Source: Candidatus Woesearchaeota archaeon (GTDB lineage: Archaea > Nanobdellota > Nanobdellia > SCGC-AAA011-G17 > VGLX01). From it: DNA of 9,417 nucleotides. Under the pieces are notes generated by a model. It saw only the letters and a program-made list of their open reading frames with translations. It did no database searches and was not told the origin of the DNA. Position numbers and translations under genes: made by a program. Of the stretch, positions 5,547-9,417 are shown one piece after another. The stretch's first letter is position 1. The number at the start of each line of letters is the position of its first letter. The stretch spans positions 1 to 9,417 of the forward strand of contig VGLX01000028.1 in assembly GCA_016866645.1 (NCBI GenBank), read 5' to 3'.

Positions 5547-5894
5547 TTAACAGCAGAACAGCTCTTTAGGCTTCTTGCCTTCTTCTATCTTGCCGAACGG
5601 GTTGCCGTATTTCCTTACGTTCTCGATCATCACCTTGCTCGCTTCCGTAGTCTTGCCAGCTTCCTGTAATTTAGCCCTGTACTTTCTGAAATCTTTGTCA
5701 AGCTCAAGCTTCAACGGACATGCTACTGTGCAGTTCCTGCATAGCGTGCAAGCGTAGAATATTTCATCTTTTATTTCTTCTTTTAATAGCATTACTTTTC
5801 CCCTTGGCCCTACAGTCTCCCTTTTCAATGCTTTGTATACGGGGCATGCGTTCCTGCAAAGTCCGCATTCCGTGCATTTGAAGCTGTCGTCCAT
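5547..5894 (-). CDS. 2x[4Fe-4S] ferredoxin-type subunit (HdrC / GlcF N-terminal half-like)
   Basis: The 115 residues contain two complete [4Fe-4S] motifs: Cys7-x2-Cys10-x2-Cys13-x3-Cys17-Pro and Cys49-x2-Cys52-x2-Cys55-x3-Cys59-Pro. The spacing of about 40 residues between them is that of the HdrC/GlpC/GlcF N-terminal domain. The NPFG motif near residues 98-101 is also characteristic of that group. The chain ends FCC, an unusual extra cysteine pair. The predicted role is electron transfer between the flavin subunit and the CCG-domain subunit encoded at 7389-8087. In GlcF/HdrD the two parts are one polypeptide, whereas here they are separate genes. The ATG follows directly after the TAA of the upstream gene, so translation is probably coupled. 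It is the last gene of the four-gene operon. Confidence 0.88.
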   Translation of the reverse strand: MDDSFKCTECGLCRNACPVYKALKRETVGPRGKVMLLKEEIKDEIFYACTLCRNCTVACPLKLELDKDFRKYRAKLQEAGKTTEASKVMIENVRKYGNPFGKIEEGKKPKELFCC

Positions 5895-6242
5895 TTACTT
5901 AACACCTTCATCCCATACTATCTGGTCTTCGTTTATCTCGAAAATTTGGGGGTATCTTGACATGTCAAAGTATCTCAGCTTGATGTTTCTCTTCTTGGAT
6001 ATTATCATCGCTTCTTTTACCCCGTCGCTTATGTCGCCGAAAACCCATACTTCGTCGCATTTTCCAACGACTGTCCTGTACGCTTCTATGATTAAATCTC
6101 TATTGACCATGCCGTAAAGGTAATAGCCGTAAACCATTAATGAATTGATAGGGATGGCTCCTTGGTCGAAAACGAATTTAGAAATCCATTCCCGGTACTT
6201 GAAGTATTTCGAGTTCATAGCGATGTATACCACTTTTTTCAA
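5895..6242 (-). CDS. Nucleoside 2-deoxyribosyltransferase-like (DUF4406/DUF7768-type) small protein
   Basis: This 115-residue protein begins VVYIAMNSKYF, has GAIPINSLMVYGYY, then a CDEVWVFGDISDGVKEAM stretch followed by SKKRNIKLRYF. This order (strand 1 with an [S/N]-x-Y turn, a Pro in the second strand, a D-E-[LV]-W-V-F-G strand, and a G-x-x-E/A helix before a K-x-[IL]-x-Y/F strand) matches small proteins of the NDT/SLOG-like Rossmann superfamily. The true substrate is unknown; nucleotide or nucleotide-sugar binding is likely. The start is TTG 6242, which overlaps the stop of the GlcD gene as TTGA, with a purine-rich GGGGGAAG upstream; ATG at residue 9 is possible but would remove the first strand. 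Its place inside a redox operon, stop-to-start with the ferredoxin gene, suggests a partner or regulator of the oxidoreductase rather than a nucleoside salvage enzyme; this is inference. Confidence 0.68.
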   Translation of the reverse strand: MKKVVYIAMNSKYFKYREWISKFVFDQGAIPINSLMVYGYYLYGMVNRDLIIEAYRTVVGKCDEVWVFGDISDGVKEAMIISKKRNIKLRYFDMSRYPQIFEINEDQIVWDEGVK

Positions 6243-7396
6243 ATTATCTTCCCCCTGTTCAGCACGTTGCTCGGGTCATAAGTCTCTTTAAGCTCTTTTA
6301 TCTTCTTCTTATAAGCATCTTCCAAGTAAGGTTTTTTCAGCAGTCCTACTCCGTGCTCTCCTGTAACGCTGCCGTTTATCTTCTTTACTACTGTGAACAT
6401 CTCCTCTACGAGTCTCTGGCTTGTGTCTTTCTTGAAATGAGGATGTATGACTCCTATGCCTATATGTCCGAAAGTTGGTATGTCATTCTTCTGCAGCCAG
6501 TACAACAGCTTGTCAATATGCTCTAGCGGGACTTGTGGGTCTTCTGCTACGGTGTATCCTTTCGCGGATATGATCGCGTAGAGGCTGTCTCGTTTCTCCC
6601 ATATCTTTTTGAGTTCTTTCTCGTCCTTGATCTCCCCTTCCTCGCTTTCGTACTCGACTATGAGATGGTTCATGTCCCCTAAGCCTATGAGGTTTGAGCA
6701 GTACTTGTCCACGTATTCTAACGCTGATACGTGGCTCGTGTCTAATCCTTTGAGCCTCTCGACCATGGGCGTGATGCTGTCAAATCTTAAGACCGTCATC
6801 GTCCTTAGCGTTGGCAGCTTTATCAGTTTCAGCCTCGCTCTTACGACGATACCCGTGCTTCCTTCCCAGCCGCAGAAGTGATTTATCTTCTCGCCTTGGA
6901 CTTTTATCATCTTGCCTGTGCCGTCTATCACGTGGAGCTCGTCTATCCAATCAGCCATCTTGCCGTATTTGAAAGCCCTCATGCCTGCGGCGTTTGTCGC
7001 TATCATCCCTCCGATGGTGCATACTGCGTGGCTTCCGGGTATTACGGGAAGTATGTAATCCGATTCTGAATTTAGATTATCAAGTATCACTCCCGGCTCC
7101 ACTATCGCCCTGTCTTTCTGGACTGCAAAACGGTCCATCCTGCACATGTCAAGGACTATAGAATCTTGAGGCACTGCCCCTCCTGCTAATCCTGTGCCCG
7201 CCCCCCTAGGCACTACGTTAAGGTTATGCCTCTTAGCATAAGATATGGCTTGCCTCACGTCTTCTAAGGTTTTAGGCCAGATTATCGTGTCGGCTTTTCC
7301 CCTGATTCTCGAAGCGTCTGAGCTGTAAGCTGCCTTGTCTGCTTCGTTCTGCGACATGTTCTCTTCCCCGATAGTCTCCTTTAGCTTGTTAAACAT
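6239..7396 (-). CDS. FAD-dependent 2-hydroxyacid dehydrogenase, GlcD/D-lactate dehydrogenase type
   Basis: This is a flavoprotein of the vanillyl-alcohol-oxidase/PCMH fold. The N-terminal FAD domain shows VVPRGAGTGLAGGAVP at about residue 61, the adenine/pyrophosphate motif IGGMIATNAAGMRAFKYGKM, and a C-terminal cap (FAD-oxidase C) with GHIGIGVIHPHF and VTGEHGVG. The two His of the first cap motif and the Glu/His of the second are the metal- and substrate-binding residues in D-2-hydroxyacid dehydrogenases, and they are kept. The usual DGN between the two His is IGV here. At about 385 residues it is somewhat shorter than classical GlcD. ATG 7396 is preferred because it gives an 8-base overlap with the upstream stop; ATG 7411 would add MCYWK. 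Substrate (lactate, glycolate or another 2-hydroxyacid) is not decided. Electrons probably pass to the CCG and ferredoxin subunits of the same operon. Confidence 0.88.
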   Translation of the reverse strand: MFNKLKETIGEENMSQNEADKAAYSSDASRIRGKADTIIWPKTLEDVRQAISYAKRHNLNVVPRGAGTGLAGGAVPQDSIVLDMCRMDRFAVQKDRAIVEPGVILDNLNSESDYILPVIPGSHAVCTIGGMIATNAAGMRAFKYGKMADWIDELHVIDGTGKMIKVQGEKINHFCGWEGSTGIVVRARLKLIKLPTLRTMTVLRFDSITPMVERLKGLDTSHVSALEYVDKYCSNLIGLGDMNHLIVEYESEEGEIKDEKELKKIWEKRDSLYAIISAKGYTVAEDPQVPLEHIDKLLYWLQKNDIPTFGHIGIGVIHPHFKKDTSQRLVEEMFTVVKKINGSVTGEHGVGLLKKPYLEDAYKKKIKELKETYDPSNVLNRGKII

Positions 7397-8087
7397 TTTC
7401 CAATAACACATGGCTTAGCTCTAAGACTTCTACCCCCTCAGGAGCGTTCTCCTTAAGCTGGTAGTAGCACATCGGACAGCAGGTTATGACCTTCTTGGTC
7501 TGCAAGTCTTTCAACCGCATCTTCGCGATTCTCGAAGCTGTTTTCGGAGCGTTGCTCTTAAGGTTTCCTCCGCCGCCGCAGCACATCGAATTCTCGCGCG
7601 AAAGCTTAAACTCTACGACTTCAAATCCTAAAGCTTTCAGAATGTTCCTCGGCTCCTCATAAACGTTTGAATACCTTCCGAGATGGCACGGGTCATGATA
7701 CGTTATCTTCTCATTAAACCTGTTAAGCTTGAACTTGTTGATGTTCTTCCAGACTGTTTGCGTAACATGCTCAGCCCTGATGCCAAAGTTGGAGGATAAA
7801 GTGCTGTAGCATGCAGGACAGTTGGTCACAACTTTTGAAACGCCGTATTTTTTGAACACGTCTAAGTTCTTGTCCACAAGGTCATTGAAATCTTTCTTGA
7901 AGCCCGCGTTTAATACCGGGCTGCCGCAGCAGTACTCTAGCTCTTTAACTCTTATGAATTCTATTCCAGCCTGTTTCAGGACTTGCTCATAATTTGCTTC
8001 CAAGTCTTTCAACACGTAACTGGTCATGCAGCCAGGGAAGTACAGAATGTTCCCAGCCGTTAGTCTGTCTAAAAATCGCTTAAACAT
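7389..8087 (-). CDS. Two-CCG-domain Fe-S protein (HdrB / GlcF C-terminal half-like)
   Basis: This 232-residue protein has two complete cysteine-rich CCG domains. The first has Cys20 (YFPGCM), Cys53-Cys54-Gly (CCGSP) and Cys90-x2-Cys93 (NCPAC). The second has Cys134 (HDPCHLGR), Cys169-Cys170-Gly and Cys203-Cys204-x2-Cys207 (CCPMC). The same pair of domains forms HdrB and the C-terminal half of HdrD, GlcF, GlpC and LutA, where it can carry a non-cubane or unusual [4Fe-4S] cluster and pass electrons to a quinone or a disulfide. No ferredoxin domain is fused at the N-terminus; that part is encoded separately at 5547-5894. It is the first gene of the operon, with a TATA-like box 24-34 bases before ATG 8087 and no Shine-Dalgarno, so it is probably leaderless. 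It overlaps the GlcD gene. Confidence 0.9.
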   Translation of the reverse strand: MFKRFLDRLTAGNILYFPGCMTSYVLKDLEANYEQVLKQAGIEFIRVKELEYCCGSPVLNAGFKKDFNDLVDKNLDVFKKYGVSKVVTNCPACYSTLSSNFGIRAEHVTQTVWKNINKFKLNRFNEKITYHDPCHLGRYSNVYEEPRNILKALGFEVVEFKLSRENSMCCGGGGNLKSNAPKTASRIAKMRLKDLQTKKVITCCPMCYYQLKENAPEGVEVLELSHVLLENV

Positions 8088-8110
8088 GAAGAAGGATGTA
8101 GAGTTTTGAG

Positions 8111-8121
8111 TATTTAAAAAT
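8111..8121 (-). promoter_or_regulatory. TATA box of the four-gene redox operon
   Basis: On the minus strand this reads ATTTTTAAATA, 24-34 bases before ATG 8087, with nothing like GGAGG in between. That is the expected arrangement for a leaderless archaeal message. No other promoter-like box is evident inside the tightly packed operon down to 5547. Confidence 0.55.
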
Positions 8122-8135
8122 TTGTATACTGCTTT

Positions 8136-8693
8136 TTAGAACACGTTTATCTCTATCTCTGGAAGGCAGTCTGCACAACCTTGAGCATAGCCCTTGTTTT
8201 TTATACTGAGGCTGTACCTTCCTTGAAGAGGGTTGTCGTATTCGCCAGTAAGCTTGATGTCATACCTTGAGTTATAGTCAAAATAAACGTTCATCTCATA
8301 CTCGCCTTCTACTGCTGTGGTGTCAAGCCTCATTTTCAGGTCGCCTTCAGAGAAGTCCATCCTGGGCTCTATCATCTTGTTGTTGGTTTTCATAAACCAT
8401 CTCACAGTGTCGTTTTCTTCAGGCTTTTGCTTATCGACAGCGTATCCTATGAAGAGCTGTCCGCTGTTGATGTCTACGGGCGACAAGTACCTTGTTGAGC
8501 CTTTAGCCTCATTAGCTACAGCTTTGATGTTAGCATCGATGTTGAACATCATGCTCTTAGTCTGGGCTATGGTGTTCCTGTCCCGCATCTTGTTAATCAA
8601 AGGCAAGCCTGCTGTGAGGATTAAAGTTACTACCACCATTCCTAAGGCTATGTAAAGAACTGCGCTAACCCAGATGTCACCTTTCTTCTTCAT
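8136..8693 (-). CDS. Type IV pilin-like protein, KKKGD leader
   Basis: This 185-residue protein begins MKKKGD, followed by the long hydrophobic helix IWVSAVLYIALGMVVVTLIL and then KMRDRNTIAQTK. A short basic leader ending in Gly directly before an acidic/hydrophobic helix is the class III (prepilin) signal processed by archaeal EppA/PibD-type peptidases, so cleavage after Gly5 is likely. Exposed pilin-like assembly or membrane retention is expected. This KKG-x-W-x-x-x-x-[IL]-Y form is one I associate with DPANN genomes, usually without functional assignment. The rest is a predicted beta-rich extracellular domain with a CxxC pair near the end (Cys173, Cys176; GCADC). The gene is 56 bases behind the second pilin gene, with an A/T-only stretch between them that could hold a promoter. 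Confidence 0.78.
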   Translation of the reverse strand: MKKKGDIWVSAVLYIALGMVVVTLILTAGLPLINKMRDRNTIAQTKSMMFNIDANIKAVANEAKGSTRYLSPVDINSGQLFIGYAVDKQKPEENDTVRWFMKTNNKMIEPRMDFSEGDLKMRLDTTAVEGEYEMNVYFDYNSRYDIKLTGEYDNPLQGRYSLSIKNKGYAQGCADCLPEIEINVF

Positions 8694-8749
8694 AATATTT
8701 TTTTAAAAAGATTAAAAAAAAGAAAAATAGTAAAAATTATTCTTCTCAC
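8694..8749 (-). promoter_or_regulatory. A/T-rich spacer between pilin genes: probable terminator plus promoter
   Basis: On the minus strand the spacer contains several T runs (TTTTT, then CTTTTTTTT) soon after the stop of the 8750-9265 gene, the usual archaeal termination signal. TTTTTAAT-like elements about 20-27 bases before ATG 8693 could serve as a TATA box. No Shine-Dalgarno precedes that ATG. The composition is too simple to fix exact sites. Confidence 0.35.
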
Positions 8750-9265
8750 TTAGGAAATGTAATCTCCGCCAGTGTCTCCGTAACTATCAATAGTTGACGG
8801 ACATACTATTGGCTTACCATCAGTTCCTTTGATTACTGGTATAGCTTCTACTTTCTTTATTTCTGCATGGAGTATAGGTGTATCTGGTGCTGGCGGATAA
8901 ACCGCAGCCATAGGAATGGACATAGTTTTCAATCCAAAAGATGGTACCTCAGCAGTATCACCCTTCACTTCTTTTTGCGTTATTATGGTATCTGACTCGT
9001 AAAGTCTGAATCTCCATTCAGCGATATCTTCATTGCCATCATTAGCAATAGTAATATCATATCCTGCAGTTGTGTTCTTGACAGCTTTTATGTTAAACAC
9101 GACATCAGTAGCGCATTTCATCTGAATATCTGTATTTTCGCTTGTCTTCTTTTGCATATCCTTGGTGAAGCTCGTTCCCCAGGTCATTATCACTGCTGCG
9201 AGAGCGACAGTGAATCCTAATATCAGAACTGTAGCGATTAATGGGCTTATACCTTTCTTTTCCAT
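8750..9265 (-). CDS. Archaeal type IV pilin / archaellin N-terminal domain protein
   Basis: This 171-residue protein begins MEKKG followed by ISPLIATVLILGFTVALA, the classical archaeal pilin/archaellin N-terminal motif (ISPLIATVLL-type). Prepilin peptidase cleavage after Gly5 is expected, and the hydrophobic helix would form the filament core. The exposed part is beta-rich (VVFNIKAVKNTTAGYDITIANDG-type strands) with one Cys at about 51 and another at about 155 that could form a disulfide, and it ends in a Gly/Asp/Ser tail. Archaellin and pilin cannot be told apart from this alone, and no assembly ATPase is in the window. ATG 9265 has GGAGGA about 11 bases upstream and a TATA-like box at 9325-9337. 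It shares only the leader logic with the KKKGD pilin next door, so the two belong to different pilin groups. Confidence 0.85.
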   Translation of the reverse strand: MEKKGISPLIATVLILGFTVALAAVIMTWGTSFTKDMQKKTSENTDIQMKCATDVVFNIKAVKNTTAGYDITIANDGNEDIAEWRFRLYESDTIITQKEVKGDTAEVPSFGLKTMSIPMAAVYPPAPDTPILHAEIKKVEAIPVIKGTDGKPIVCPSTIDSYGDTGGDYIS

Positions 9266-9276
9266 AAACTAATCAA

Positions 9277-9337
9277 TCCTCCTTTTTTATTTGACTATTA
9301 GTTATTAATATTTAGGTATTATCCGATATTTAAATCT
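9277..9337 (-). promoter_or_regulatory. Promoter and Shine-Dalgarno of the ISPLIATV pilin gene
   Basis: On the minus strand AGATTTAAATATC (9325-9337) with an upstream GAAA-rich BRE-like stretch is a good archaeal TATA box. Transcription start would be near 9300, giving a leader of about 35 bases. AAGGAGGA (about 9277-9284) precedes ATG 9265 by 11 bases, slightly long for a Shine-Dalgarno. Confidence 0.5.
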
Positions 9338-9417
9338 TTTCACGACTGGCAGTAGATGACCAGATGTAGTTGTTTTTGATTTTGGATGTGGAGGTTTTCT
9401 TTTATTTGGTTTTTTCA

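Noticed and set aside
9305..9415. Minus-strand open frame entering from the right edge, Pro/Lys-rich and ending PKY before a TAA
   Set aside because: There are only about 36 codons with low complexity, and it overlaps the TATA box proposed for the pilin gene. It could be the tail of a neighbouring gene, but the visible part is not enough to call it.

Overview
The window looks like a piece of an archaeal chromosome, most likely from the DPANN radiation (Woesearchaeota/Pacearchaeota-like). This is an inference from four things seen here: two pilin-like proteins with archaeal class III (prepilin) leaders, a DUF460 RNase H-fold protein (an archaeal family), TATA-box-like promoters sitting about 25-35 bases ahead of start codons with several apparently leaderless genes, and compact operons with overlapping or abutting genes. 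No rRNA, tRNA or CRISPR array is visible.

Layout. Bases 1-587 hold the 3' part of a membrane-protein gene that runs in from the left edge. Bases 591-2295 are an insertion sequence (IS) of about 1.7 kb with 28-bp imperfect terminal inverted repeats and a DDE transposase. The transposase reading frame is broken, or programmed to shift, at a run of seven A. The IS lies exactly between the 3' ends of two convergent genes. A C-terminally anchored hypothetical protein (minus strand, 2308-2775) and a PHP-domain phosphoesterase (plus strand, 2923-3939) follow as a divergent pair. A well-expressed-looking 86-residue orphan (4080-4340) converges on the DUF460 gene (4394-5506, minus), with a GC-rich hairpin between them.

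Bases 5547-8087 are a tight four-gene minus-strand operon. In transcription order it encodes a two-CCG-domain iron-sulfur/disulfide-type subunit, a GlcD-type FAD 2-hydroxyacid dehydrogenase, a small protein resembling the nucleoside 2-deoxyribosyltransferase superfamily, and a 2x[4Fe-4S] ferredoxin-like subunit. The two iron-sulfur proteins correspond to the C-terminal and N-terminal halves of GlcF/HdrD/GlpC-type subunits, split and placed in reverse order. Together they probably form a flavin/iron-sulfur 2-hydroxyacid (lactate- or glycolate-like) oxidoreductase. The right part (8136-9265, minus) holds two different type IV pilin-like genes.

The left 2.3 kb reads as more A/T-rich in codon choice than the genes to the right, which fits an accessory or mobile segment. 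The points most worth a second look are the split and permuted redox operon with its embedded NDT-like gene, the A7 frame break in the IS transposase, the 12-bp tandem repeat at the transposase C-terminus, and the stem-loop in the IS leader.
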